Shown one piece after another: positions 35,807 to 43,860 of a stretch of DNA of 64,000 nucleotides. This DNA is from Micromonospora sediminimaris (GTDB taxonomy: Bacteria > Actinomycetota > Actinomycetes > Mycobacteriales > Micromonosporaceae), in NCBI GenBank assembly GCA_900112325.1, contig FOLJ01000016.1:1-64000 (forward strand). The letters are read 5' to 3'. The notes beneath the pieces were generated by a model, which ran no database searches, was not told the DNA's origin, and saw only the letters and a list, made by a program, of their open reading frames with translations. The translations under genes and the position numbers were made by a program. How positions within the stretch are numbered: the first letter of the stretch is position 1; each line of letters starts with the position of its first letter.

Positions 35807-36660
35807 CGTCGCGTCCTCCTGTCCTCGTCGGCGGGCCGGCCGGCGGCCTGCCTGGCATCCGGCCCGTCGTGCCCGTCGTCGAGGCCCTGGGCGCGCAGGG
35901 TCCGGGCCACCTCGGTGCCGATGTCCTCGCGCAGCTGACGGAAGAGCGCGGCGCTCGCCGGGTCGGTCAGGTCGCGGGGCCGGGGCAGGTCGCACGGGTA
36001 GACGTTCTTGATCGCCGCCGACGGGCCGGCGGTCATGGTGACGATCCGGTCGCCGAGCAGGATCGCCTCGCCGATGTCGTGGGTGACGAACACGATCGTC
36101 GCGCCGGTCTCCCGCCAGATCCGGTCGAGTTCGACCTGCATCACCAGCCGGGTCTGCGCGTCCAACGCGCCGAACGGCTCGTCCATCAGCACGACTGACG
36201 GTTCGTTGGCCAGCACCCGGGCCAGCTGCGCACGCTGGCGCATGCCGCCGGAGAGCTGGCCGGGGAACCGGTCGGCGCTGTGACTGAGCCCGACCATGGC
36301 CAGGTAGCGGTCCACGGCGCTGGCCCGCTGCGCCTTGCCGACGCCGCGCATCCGCGGGCCGAAGTCGACGTTCTGGCGTACGGTCAGCCACGGGAAGAGG
36401 GCCTCGGCGCTCTGGAACACCACCCCGCGCGACACGTCGGGGCCGGTGACCCGCGCACCGGCGCAGGTCACCTCCCCACCGACCGGCTTGACGAACCCGG
36501 CGATCGCGTTGAGCAGCGTGGACTTGCCGCAACCGCTGGGGCCGAGCAGGCAGACGAACTCCCCACCGGCGATGTCCAGGTTCGCCTGGCGGACCGCCAC
36601 GAAGTCGTCGAAGCGGATGTCGACGTCGCGTACGGACACCGGGGAGCCGGAGCGGTTCAC
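35803..36660 (-). CDS. SsuB/TauB-type ABC importer ATPase
   Basis: ATPase of the importer, 285 residues. Walker A is LLGPSGCGKSTLL, the signature is LSGGMRQRAQLARV, and Walker B is VVLMDEPFGALDA, followed by FVTHDIGEAILL. The tail after about residue 250 (Asp/Gly/Arg-rich) is longer than usual. It starts at GTG 36660, overlapping the lipoprotein stop, and overlaps the permease start at its end, so the three importer genes are translationally coupled. Confidence 0.9.
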   Translation of the reverse strand: MNRSGSPVSVRDVDIRFDDFVAVRQANLDIAGGEFVCLLGPSGCGKSTLLNAIAGFVKPVGGEVTCAGARVTGPDVSRGVVFQSAEALFPWLTVRQNVDFGPRMRGVGKAQRASAVDRYLAMVGLSHSADRFPGQLSGGMRQRAQLARVLANEPSVVLMDEPFGALDAQTRLVMQVELDRIWRETGATIVFVTHDIGEAILLGDRIVTMTAGPSAAIKNVYPCDLPRPRDLTDPASAALFRQLREDIGTEVARTLRAQGLDDGHDGPDARQAAGRPADEDRRTRR

Positions 36661-37616
36661 ACCACTCCCCTGACCATGACCGCCGCCGGGTCGGCCTTCT
36701 GATCCACGATCTTGCTGTCCTGCTGGAACTGGGCGATCTCGTTGTAGCGGGCGATGTCCTCGTCGGTGAAGTCCCGGACCTGGCACTGGACACCTTCGAG
36801 GAGGGCCTGGGCCTCCGCCGCCGGCACCTTGATCGCCGCCTCGGTGACCGTGCCGGCCTTGGCGGGGTCGGCGGTGAGCTGCTCGCACGCCGTCGCGATG
36901 GTGTCGACGACCTTCTTGGCGGTCTCCTTGTTGGCCTCGTACCAGGCGCCGTCGACACCGATGATCAGGTTGTAGACGTAGCCGATGTCCCCGCTTGTCA
37001 GCAGCACCGTGCCGCCGTTGGCGACGCCACGCGACGGCCACGGCTCCCACATGATGTAGCCGTCGACGTCGCCGCGCTGCAGCAGTGCCGGCATCTCGGC
37101 GGGCGAGGCGTTGACGAACTCGACCGCGTCGCGGCTGATGCCCTCGCTGTCGAGCACCTTGTTGGTGGCGTACTCGTTCACGGTCCCCGGCACGACGCCG
37201 TACTTCTTGATGCCGGCGACGTCGGTGATGCCGGACCGGGCGACGAGCTTGATGAAGCTGGGCGACTGGGAGAAGACCGCGAGTCCCTTGATGTCGCCCC
37301 GGGTCGCCCGGTTGAGCAGGCTCGACTCGGTGCTGGCGGTGACCTGGCCCTGTTTGGCCAGGATGGCGTCGAGCCCGCCGGTGCCCTCCTGGTACTGGGT
37401 GACGGTCACGTTGAGGCCGGCCTGCTCGAAGAGGTTCTCCTGGTTGGCCAGGTAGATCGGCGAGTACGCCGGGTCGACGCCGACGCCGAAGTTGACGGCG
37501 GCGGAGGGGGCGGCGCTGTCGCCGTCGGGCTCCCCGGAGGACTGGTTCTCGGAACACCCCGCCACGGCGACGGTCATCAGCAGGGCTGCGGCCGCGGCCC
37601 GCACTCGCATTCTCAT
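36657..37616 (-). CDS. NMT1/SsuA-like substrate-binding lipoprotein
   Basis: Extracellular binding protein of the importer, 319 residues, and first gene of the second operon. The signal peptide has lipobox VAVAGCS (Cys about residue 21). The mature part starts NFGVGVDPAYSPIYLANQENLFEQAGL, the standard NMT1/SsuA-like fold; YIMWEPWPSRG near 195 lies in the ligand-cleft region. The start is ATG 37616 (MRMRVRA). The putative IclR operator is 24 bp upstream. Related proteins bind sulfonates, pyrimidines and aromatic acids. Confidence 0.9.
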   Translation of the reverse strand: MRMRVRAAAAALLMTVAVAGCSENQSSGEPDGDSAAPSAAVNFGVGVDPAYSPIYLANQENLFEQAGLNVTVTQYQEGTGGLDAILAKQGQVTASTESSLLNRATRGDIKGLAVFSQSPSFIKLVARSGITDVAGIKKYGVVPGTVNEYATNKVLDSEGISRDAVEFVNASPAEMPALLQRGDVDGYIMWEPWPSRGVANGGTVLLTSGDIGYVYNLIIGVDGAWYEANKETAKKVVDTIATACEQLTADPAKAGTVTEAAIKVPAAEAQALLEGVQCQVRDFTDEDIARYNEIAQFQQDSKIVDQKADPAAVMVRGVV

Positions 37617-37639
37617 GGCTACCCCAGACTTCAGCGGCT

Positions 37640-37651
37640 CATATTGTGGTC
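37640..37651. promoter_or_regulatory. Second copy of the IclR operator core
   Basis: CATATTGTGGTC is identical to the core of the palindrome at 26712-26728. Flanking bases are also similar (GGCT and TTGG versus GGAC and CTAG), but the inverted repeat is less perfect here. It lies between the divergent importer operon and the MaoC-like gene, next to AT-rich DNA (TTAATAT at 37660-37666). Confidence 0.75.
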
Positions 37652-37887
37652 TTGGTTGCTTAATATGGGACGCTACTGTGAGGCGGTTTACAACGTCAAG
37701 AGTTTCGGCCACTGGGCTCTCGACACAGACAGTAGCCAGATTCCGCCGTACGGCCCCAGTTCGCTTGCCCCGCATCGAGGAGACACCGACCGTGGAGTGC
37801 CTGAAAAACCCAGTTGATGCGGCGAATCCGAAATCTCGGCCAGCATCAACGCCGCCGGAGCCGGTAACTGAACGTGTCGGACCCGCG

Positions 37888-38733
37888 ATGGCGTCCCGAC
37901 TCTGCGCACCGAACTGTTACCCACGAACGACGACCGAGCGGACGTGGACCGTCACCGACACGATCCTCTACGCCCTCGGCGTCGGCGCCGGGCAGGCCGA
38001 CCCCGCCGACGAACTGCGTTTCACCACCGAGAACTCCATCGGCCATCGGCACGCCGCGCTGCCGACCTTCGCCACCCTGCTCGCCGCCGAACCGCCGTAT
38101 CTCGGCGAACCGGCCGTCGTCCGGCACGCCGCTGAGACGCTGACCCTGCACCGGCCGTTTCCACCGACTGGTCGGGCCCGCACCACCGCCAGCGTCACCG
38201 GCGTGTACGACCAGACCCGCGGGGCCCTGGTCCACCACCGCTCGGAGATCCACGGCGTGGACGGCGCACCGCTGGCCACCGTCGAGCGGGCCATGTTCGT
38301 CATCGACGCCGGGCGGTTCGGCGGACAGCGCGCGCCGGTCACCGCCTGGGAGCGGCCGGCGGGGCAGCCCGATCACACCGGCCACCATCAGATCCGCGCC
38401 GACCAGGCCCTGCTCTACCGGCTCAGTGGCGACCGCAACCCGCTGCACTCCGATCCGGCCGTGGCCCGCGCCGCCGGGCTACGCCGTCCCGTGCTGCACG
38501 GACTGTGTACGTACGGCTTCGCCGCCCGGACGCTGCTGCACTCGGTGGCCGACGGGGATCCCGACCTGATTCACCGGATCACCGCCCGGTTCAGCGCGCC
38601 ACTGTTTCCCGGCGACACCCTCGCCGTACTGGTGTGGCGGCGGCCGGGTGGTGCGCTCTTCCAGGCGGTCGACGGTCAGGGCCGGCTGGTCCTCGACCGG
38701 GGCGTCCTGGAGCTGCACCGCCGACCGGCGTGA
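37888..38733 (+). CDS. MaoC-like (R)-specific enoyl-CoA hydratase
   Basis: Double hot-dog hydratase of 281 residues. The N-terminal half has DTILYALGVGAGQADPADELRFTTE and LPTFATLL. The C-terminal half has the catalytic hydratase-2 motif YRLSGDRNPLHSDPAVARAAGLRRPVLHG with Asp and His. It resembles the hydratase domain of multifunctional beta-oxidation enzymes. Its start is uncertain: ATG 37888 is chosen, but the recognisable homology begins about 23 residues later and no ribosome site is clear. It is divergent from the importer operon and shares the operator region, so it may belong to the regulon. Confidence 0.82.
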   Translation: MASRLCAPNCYPRTTTERTWTVTDTILYALGVGAGQADPADELRFTTENSIGHRHAALPTFATLLAAEPPYLGEPAVVRHAAETLTLHRPFPPTGRARTTASVTGVYDQTRGALVHHRSEIHGVDGAPLATVERAMFVIDAGRFGGQRAPVTAWERPAGQPDHTGHHQIRADQALLYRLSGDRNPLHSDPAVARAAGLRRPVLHGLCTYGFAARTLLHSVADGDPDLIHRITARFSAPLFPGDTLAVLVWRRPGGALFQAVDGQGRLVLDRGVLELHRRPA

Positions 38734-38769
38734 AGGACGAACGGCAGGATGTCACCTCCGACGGGGCCG

Positions 38770-39819
38770 CTACGGGACCAGGACGATCTTTCCCACGTGC
38801 TGCCGACGGGCGAGTTCCTCCTGGGCGGCAGCGGCCTGGTGCAGCGGGAAGGTCGCCGCGATGACGGGTGCGATCTCACCTTGCCGGGCCAAGTCCATCA
38901 GGAGTTCGAAGTGTGCCGGGCTGTGCATCGCGGAGCCGATCAACTGCGCGTTGTGCAGGTAGAGGCGGCGCACGTCGAAGGCCACCTGGTAGCCGCCGAG
39001 CGCACCGGCGATGACCCACCGGCCGCCGTCGCGCAACAGGGGCAGACCCGCGTCCACGAGGTCGCCGGCGACGACGTCGAGCCCCACGTCGATGCCCTCC
39101 GGGGCGATGGCGCGGACCTGCTCGACGACGTCCTGCGCGCGGTCCACCACGTCGTGCGCTCCCGCCCCGCGCACCGCGTCGATCTTCTTCCCGCTGCTGA
39201 TGGCCAGCACCCGCGCGCCGCGCGCCCGCGCGATCTGCACCAGCGCCAGTCCCACACCGCCGGAGGCTCCCGAGACCAGGACGGTCTCCCCGGCCCGCAG
39301 CCGGCCCCGCTCGATCATGCCCAGCGCCGTGCCGTACGCCGTCGGCAACGCCGCGAGCTGATCGTCCACGAGCGGCGACTCCGTCATGTCGTGCACCTGC
39401 CGCGCCGGTGCGGTCACGTACTCGGCGTAACCACCGTCGCGTTCGCTGCCCATCAGGCCGACCGGGTTCGCGTCCGGCCCGTCGGCGTCGTAGATCGCCG
39501 GATCGACCACCACCCTGCGACCGACGAGGCTCGCGTCCACGCCGGACCCCACCGACACGACCCGGCCGGCCACGTCGGCGCCCTGGATGCGAGGGAACTC
39601 GATCGGCCCCCGCCAGCCCGACCGCGCCTGCGGGTCCCCCGGGCGACCGTAGGCACCCTCCCTGGTCCACAGGTCTGTGTTGTTCAGCGCCACCGCGCCG
39701 ACCTTCACCAGCACCTCCCCCGCCGCCAGGGCGGGCACGGTCACCTCCGCCTCGGTCAGCACGTCCGGTCCACCGTGCCGGGTGATCCGCACCGCACGCA
39801 TGGTCGTCGGCACCGCCAT
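38770..39819 (-). CDS. Zinc-independent quinone oxidoreductase/MDR-type dehydrogenase
   Basis: Medium-chain dehydrogenase/reductase of 349 residues. The GroES-like N-terminal domain lacks the structural-zinc cysteines, and the Rossmann motif is VLVSGASGGVGLALVQIARARGA. This is the quinone oxidoreductase type, NADPH-dependent. The start is ATG 39819, behind a purine-rich GAGGGGGGGG. It is divergent from a TetR gene with two direct operator-like repeats between them, and so probably repressed by that TetR. It converges on the MaoC gene and has no evident link to the aminophenol genes. Confidence 0.88.
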   Translation of the reverse strand: MAVPTTMRAVRITRHGGPDVLTEAEVTVPALAAGEVLVKVGAVALNNTDLWTREGAYGRPGDPQARSGWRGPIEFPRIQGADVAGRVVSVGSGVDASLVGRRVVVDPAIYDADGPDANPVGLMGSERDGGYAEYVTAPARQVHDMTESPLVDDQLAALPTAYGTALGMIERGRLRAGETVLVSGASGGVGLALVQIARARGARVLAISSGKKIDAVRGAGAHDVVDRAQDVVEQVRAIAPEGIDVGLDVVAGDLVDAGLPLLRDGGRWVIAGALGGYQVAFDVRRLYLHNAQLIGSAMHSPAHFELLMDLARQGEIAPVIAATFPLHQAAAAQEELARRQHVGKIVLVP

Positions 39820-39841
39820 CAGCCTGCCCCCCCCTCGCAAA

Positions 39842-39883
39842 GTACACTGATCTGTGAACCACCCAGCGTACAGCGATCGGTGA
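39842..39883. promoter_or_regulatory. Paired operator-like direct repeats for TetR
   Basis: GTACACTGATCTGTGA (39842-39857) and GTACAGCGATCGGTGA (39868-39883) match at 13 of 16 positions and start 26 bp apart, in the short region between the divergent oxidoreductase and TetR genes. They are good candidates for TetR binding sites controlling both directions. Confidence 0.6.
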
Positions 39884-39896
39884 GGAGGAGCCCCAG

Positions 39897-40490
39897 ATGC
39901 CGGAAAAGCGGTTCCGCACCCCGGCTGGCCAGCGCATTCTCGCGGCTGCCGAGGAGCTTTTCTACGACCGCGGGATCACCGCCGTCGGCGTGGATCTCAT
40001 CGCCGAGCACTCGGGTCTGACCAAACGGACCCTGTACAACCAGTTCGGCTCAAAAGACCACCTCGTCTCCGCGTACCTCACCGAGCGCGACCGACGCTGG
40101 CGGTCGCTCGTCCACGACACCGTCGACGCGTGCGACGATCCGGTCGCGGCGGTCACCGCGCCGTTCGACGCGCTGCGAGCCTGGAGCAGGACCAACACCC
40201 GCGGCTGCGCGTTCATCAACGCGCTGGCCGAACTCCCGGACCCGGCGCATCCCGCCCACCGCATCGCCGCAGACCAGAAGCACTGGCTGCTGAATCTCTT
40301 CAGGAAACTCGCCGCCGCGGCCGGCTGCGCACAACCCGCCACCCTTGCCACCCGGCTCCTCGTGCTGCACGAGGGCGCTCTCGCCACCCAACCACTCGCC
40401 CTCGACACGCTCCCGGAGAGCACCCGCCTGGCCCGCAGCCTCGTTCGCGCCAGTCTCCGGAACGGCGGACCGGAAGGTACGCACCGATGA
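39897..40490 (+). CDS. TetR-family regulator
   Basis: Repressor of 197 residues, behind GAGGAGGAG. The N-terminal helix-turn-helix is at about 12-58 (AAEELFYDRGITAVGVDLIAEHSGLTKRTLYNQFGSKDHLVSAYL). The C-terminal half is all-helical with LRAWSRTNTRGCAFINALAELPD, a form common in TetR proteins that control nearby oxidoreductases. The divergent quinone oxidoreductase is the likely target. It is translationally coupled (ATGA) to the alpha/beta hydrolase downstream. Confidence 0.9.
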   Translation: MPEKRFRTPAGQRILAAAEELFYDRGITAVGVDLIAEHSGLTKRTLYNQFGSKDHLVSAYLTERDRRWRSLVHDTVDACDDPVAAVTAPFDALRAWSRTNTRGCAFINALAELPDPAHPAHRIAADQKHWLLNLFRKLAAAAGCAQPATLATRLLVLHEGALATQPLALDTLPESTRLARSLVRASLRNGGPEGTHR

Positions 40491-41242
40491 AGCTGACCGT
40501 CCCGCTTGCCCATGACGTCGATGGCATCGGACCACTCCTCGTCGCGATCCATGGCATGACCGAGGACCGCCATTCCTGGGCTCGGGTGCCGCTGGCCGCG
40601 CACTTCCGTACGGTCCGCGTCGACCTGCGCGGCCATGGCACCTCGCCACGAGTGCCGCCGTACGACCCGCTGAGCATGGCCGACGACCTCCACGGACTCG
40701 TCCGCGCCCTGGGAATCGAGCAGGATCCGCTGGTCGTGGGGCACTCTTTCGGCGGGGTGGTGGCGACTGCCTACGCCGCCCGTTTCCCGACGCGCGGTGT
40801 GGTCACCGTCGATCAGACGCTCGACGTGGAACCGCTGCCGGCACGGGCGGCCAGGGCCTTGCGAGGGGAGGGTTTCGCCGAGTTCATGACGTCGGCGTTG
40901 GCCAGGATGTACGGGCAGCTGAACACCGCCGTCGCCGAAGAGATCAGCAAGAACCGAACGCTGCGCCAGGACGTACTGCTCGGAGCATGGGCGCCCCTGC
41001 TCGACCTCGAACCGCCGGAACTGGCCGCGTTCATGGCGAACGTGATGGCGATGCGGCAGCCCACACCCTTCCTGTCGCTACACGGCCTACCCGTGGCCGA
41101 CGATTATCCGGCCTGGCTGGGCAGTCGAATTCCCGGTGCGGTCGTCGAGATGTCGCCCACCGTCACCCACTACCCCCACCTGGCCGACCCGTCCTGGTTC
41201 ATGCAGCGGCTGACCGCCTTCGACAGCACCCTCGGGCGCTGA
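40487..41242 (+). CDS. Alpha/beta hydrolase
   Basis: Soluble hydrolase of 251 residues. VAIHGMTEDRHSW gives the oxyanion strand, and VVGHSFGGVVA places the nucleophile Ser in a GHSFGG elbow (near residue 87). The acid and base are less obvious; a His near the end in VTHYPHLAD is probably catalytic. Start ATG 40487 overlaps the TetR stop, so regulator and hydrolase are co-expressed. Ester or lactone hydrolysis is likely; substrate unknown. Confidence 0.85.
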   Translation: MKLTVPLAHDVDGIGPLLVAIHGMTEDRHSWARVPLAAHFRTVRVDLRGHGTSPRVPPYDPLSMADDLHGLVRALGIEQDPLVVGHSFGGVVATAYAARFPTRGVVTVDQTLDVEPLPARAARALRGEGFAEFMTSALARMYGQLNTAVAEEISKNRTLRQDVLLGAWAPLLDLEPPELAAFMANVMAMRQPTPFLSLHGLPVADDYPAWLGSRIPGAVVEMSPTVTHYPHLADPSWFMQRLTAFDSTLGR

Positions 41243-41250
41243 CATCGACG

Positions 41251-41541
41251 TCAGTCGTCCCCGACGACCTTGACGTCCTTCCAGAACGCGACCCGGTCCC
41301 GGATCATCTCGGCCTCGGGCAGCGGCTGCGGGTAGTACCAGACCGCGTCCACACTGGTCTGCCCGTCGTGCTCCAGCGTGTAGTACGACGCGGTGCCCTT
41401 CCACGGGCAGACCGTGTGGGTGTCGGAGTCCCGCAGCAGGTCGTCGCGGAGCGCGGCGCGGGGGAAATAGTGGTTGCCCTCGACCACGACGGTGTCCGGG
41501 CTCTCGGCGATGACCAGGTCGTTCCAGATGGCTTTCGGCAT
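41251..41541 (-). CDS. DUF427 protein
   Basis: Protein of 96 residues in the DUF427 family, recognised by MPKAIWNDLVIAES, VEGNHYFP, TVCPWKGTASYY and AVWYYPQPLPEA. DUF427 proteins are small single-domain proteins of about 95 residues, widespread in actinobacteria, of unknown biochemical function. The length is normal and codon use is typical. It converges on the alpha/beta hydrolase gene and is followed by a metallophosphoesterase gene on the same strand. Confidence 0.88.
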   Translation of the reverse strand: MPKAIWNDLVIAESPDTVVVEGNHYFPRAALRDDLLRDSDTHTVCPWKGTASYYTLEHDGQTSVDAVWYYPQPLPEAEMIRDRVAFWKDVKVVGDD

Positions 41542-41571
41542 GCGTCCAGACTAGGCCGGCCCGCGTCCCGG

Positions 41572-42075
41572 CTACGGCTGGCGCGGCACCTCGTGCAGGG
41601 TGACGGCGTCGAGCCGACCGTCGGCCAGTTCGCAGGTGAGGTACGTCGCGTACGGCTGGCGGCGCCGGTCGGTCGGCGAGCCGGGATTGAGCAACCGCAG
41701 GCCGCCGGGCGCCTCGCTGTCCCAGGGGATGTGGGAGTGACCGAAGACGAGCAGGTCGCAGTCGGGGAAGCTCGCCGCGCACCGCCGCTCCCGGCCACTG
41801 GCCGGCCCGGTCTCGTGCACCACCGCGATGCGCATCCCGCCGACGTCCACGCGGGCGATCTCCGGCAGCCGGGCACGCAGGTCGGCACCGTCGTTGTTGC
41901 CGTGGACGCCGATCAGCCGGGCAGCGCGCCGCTCCAGCTCGTCGAGCAGGGCGGCGTCGACCCAGTCGCCGGCATGGATGACAAGGTCTGCGGCGTCCAC
42001 GGCGGCCCACAGCCCGGGCGGCAGGTCCCGGGCACGTTTCGGCAGGTGGGTGTCTGCCATGATGACCAACCGCAC
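41572..42075 (-). CDS. YfcE/MJ0936-type metallophosphoesterase
   Basis: Small metal-dependent phosphodiesterase of 167 residues. The metal motifs are MADTHLPK (Asp, His), IHAGDWVD (Asp), GVHGNND (Asn, His) and GHSHIPWD. Its length and motif order match YfcE-like phosphodiesterases. It has a separate start at ATG 42075, with DUF427 30 bp downstream. The natural substrate is unknown for most of the family. Confidence 0.88.
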   Translation of the reverse strand: MRLVIMADTHLPKRARDLPPGLWAAVDAADLVIHAGDWVDAALLDELERRAARLIGVHGNNDGADLRARLPEIARVDVGGMRIAVVHETGPASGRERRCAASFPDCDLLVFGHSHIPWDSEAPGGLRLLNPGSPTDRRRQPYATYLTCELADGRLDAVTLHEVPRQP

Positions 42076-42139
42076 CCGGTCAGCGTAGCCCCGCCCCGAC
42101 CCCGGCCAGCCCCGCGTCGGCCCACCGCCGTCGAGTGGG

Positions 42140-42721
42140 TCAGACGCGACCGCGTACGAGCGGCAGGAAGACCTCGTCGACGATTTCGATCAGGACCTCG
42201 TCGGGGACCGACGGTATGCCGCGCATCGCGTACTCGGCTCTCAGCAGCATCATCGGCGCGGCCGCGACCCGCGGATGCACGGCCGTCGGCGGCGCCTCAC
42301 CGCGGGCGACCGCGCGGGCGAGCATGGCCAGCCAGGCACGGTCCATGGTGTCCGCGCCTGATCGTTCGCGCATCAGGTCGAGCAGCGCCGGGTCGTCCGC
42401 CGCCGCGGCCAGCAGGCTGCGCAGGACCGCTCCGTGCGGCGAGGACCACGTCTCGTTCGCCTGCCGCAGCATCTCGAGCGCATCGCCCCGCAGCGTACCG
42501 GTGTCGGGGTTCGGCATCGCGACGTCGGAGAGGTGACGGTACGCGGCGACGCCCAACGCCGCCCGATGCGGCCACCGGCGGTAGATGGCGTTCTTGTTGG
42601 TTCCGGCCCGGGCGGCGACCCGGTCCATGGTCATCCCCGCATAACCGGACCGGGCCAGTTCCTCCGCCGCCGCCTGCAGGATCGCCCGTTCCAGTTCCTC
42701 GCCCCGGCGTCTGGTGCCCAT
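42140..42721 (-). CDS. TetR-family regulator
   Basis: Repressor of 193 residues. The DNA-binding N-terminal domain is at about 10-55 (ILQAAAEELARSGYAGMTMDRVAARAGTNKNAIYRRWPHRAALG), and the C-terminal domain is of the TetR_C type with MDRAWLAMLARAVARGEAP. The start codon at 42721 is followed on the far side by two adjacent inverted repeats that are its likely operators, and by the divergent gene at 42787. Autoregulation and control of that gene are inferred from geometry. Confidence 0.9.
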   Translation of the reverse strand: MGTRRRGEELERAILQAAAEELARSGYAGMTMDRVAARAGTNKNAIYRRWPHRAALGVAAYRHLSDVAMPNPDTGTLRGDALEMLRQANETWSSPHGAVLRSLLAAAADDPALLDLMRERSGADTMDRAWLAMLARAVARGEAPPTAVHPRVAAAPMMLLRAEYAMRGIPSVPDEVLIEIVDEVFLPLVRGRV

Positions 42722-42729
42722 TCATTGCA

Positions 42730-42767
42730 GGGTACTAGACGTACCCTGTACGGTACTGCGCGTACCC
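42730..42767. promoter_or_regulatory. Double palindromic TetR operator
   Basis: Two inverted repeats with 5-bp spacers stand side by side: GGGTACTAGACGTACCC (42730-42746) and GGTACTGCGCGTACC (42752-42766). Each half-site is GGTAC. They fill the gap between the divergent TetR gene and the gene at 42787. Their centres are 21 bp apart, two helical turns, as expected for two dimers bound on one face. Confidence 0.8.
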
Positions 42768-42786
42768 TAAGGGCGAGGAGGTCCCC

Positions 42787-43800
42787 GTGCGTGTCTTCGG
42801 CATGAACTACGACACCGGCTTCGTCAGCGCCGGCTCCACCACCCACGAGCCGTTCGACCCCGAGACCGTCCGGCGCGACCTGCGCGTCATCCGCGAGGAG
42901 TTGCACTGCGACGCGGTACGCCTCACCGGCGGTGTCCAGGACCGGCTGGAGTTGGCCGCGCGATTCGCCGTCGAATCGGGGCTCGAGGTGTGGTACTCCC
43001 CCTTCACCAATGGCCTCGACCGCGACGGGCTCAAAGCGTTCCTGCTCGACGGCGCCGAGCGGGCCGAGCGGCTCCGCCGCACCGGCGCCTCGGTCGTGTA
43101 CCTCACCGGCTCCGAGATCTCCCTGTTCACCGATGGATTCCTGCCCGGTCGTGACCTCGTCGAGCGGATGGCACTGTTCGCCGATCCGATGCGCATGCGG
43201 GAGGCGGTCCCGATAGCCCGAGCCGCCGTGCACGACTTTTTCGCCGAGGTGATGCCTGCGGTGCGGCAGCGGTTCGGCGGCCTGGTCGGTTACGCCGCGA
43301 TCCCCCTGGAAGACGTCGACTGGGCGCCGTTCGACATCATCGCCAGCGACGCCGGCTACCGTGACGCGACGAACGCCGCGGCATTTCCGCAGACCCTGGC
43401 CGCTGCCGTGGGGCAGGGCAAGCCGTACGCCGTGACCGAGTTCGGCTGCTGCACCTTCCGGGGCGCGGCCGACGTCGCGGGCGCGACGGAGCCGGTGACC
43501 TACGACGAGCAGGGCCGTGCCGCGCAGCTCACCACCAGCCTGGAACGGGACGAGGCAGGCCAGTCCCGCTACCTGCTGGATCTGCTACGCGACTACGAGC
43601 GTGGCGGTGTGGAGGCAGCGTTCGTCTACACGTTCGCGAACCGGCACCTACCCACCACCGGCGACCCCGCGCACGACTACGACCTGGCCGCGCGCGGCAT
43701 CGTGCGGGTACTGCCCGACGGCTCGTGGACGCCGAAGGCCGCCTTTCACGCCCTGGCCGAATACGGTCGCGCTCGCGCGCAGACGTTGGCGCGGACCTGA
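42787..43800 (+). CDS. TIM-barrel glycosidase-like hypothetical protein
   Basis: Protein of 337 residues from GTG 42787. The start MRVFGMNYDTGF, the VIREELHCDAVRLTG and EVWYSPFTNGLD segments, YLTGSEISLF and PYAVTEFGCCTF (with candidate acidic residues), and WTPKAAFHALAEYGR at the end fit a (beta/alpha)8 glycoside-hydrolase-like fold. Relatives are often annotated, without clear support, as abortive-infection proteins. No signal peptide, so it is intracellular. It is controlled, by position, through the double TetR operator. Substrate unknown. Confidence 0.7.
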   Translation: MRVFGMNYDTGFVSAGSTTHEPFDPETVRRDLRVIREELHCDAVRLTGGVQDRLELAARFAVESGLEVWYSPFTNGLDRDGLKAFLLDGAERAERLRRTGASVVYLTGSEISLFTDGFLPGRDLVERMALFADPMRMREAVPIARAAVHDFFAEVMPAVRQRFGGLVGYAAIPLEDVDWAPFDIIASDAGYRDATNAAAFPQTLAAAVGQGKPYAVTEFGCCTFRGAADVAGATEPVTYDEQGRAAQLTTSLERDEAGQSRYLLDLLRDYERGGVEAAFVYTFANRHLPTTGDPAHDYDLAARGIVRVLPDGSWTPKAAFHALAEYGRARAQTLART

Positions 43801-43860
43801 GGAAGATCGGGCGGCGGCGAGCCTTGTTCCTCACGCGGCGTGATGCCCGATAGTCGTGCC

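Noticed and set aside
42787-43800. Abortive phage infection protein
   Set aside because: The name is carried over for this family in annotations, but the sequence shows a glycosidase-like TIM barrel and no defence gene is nearby.
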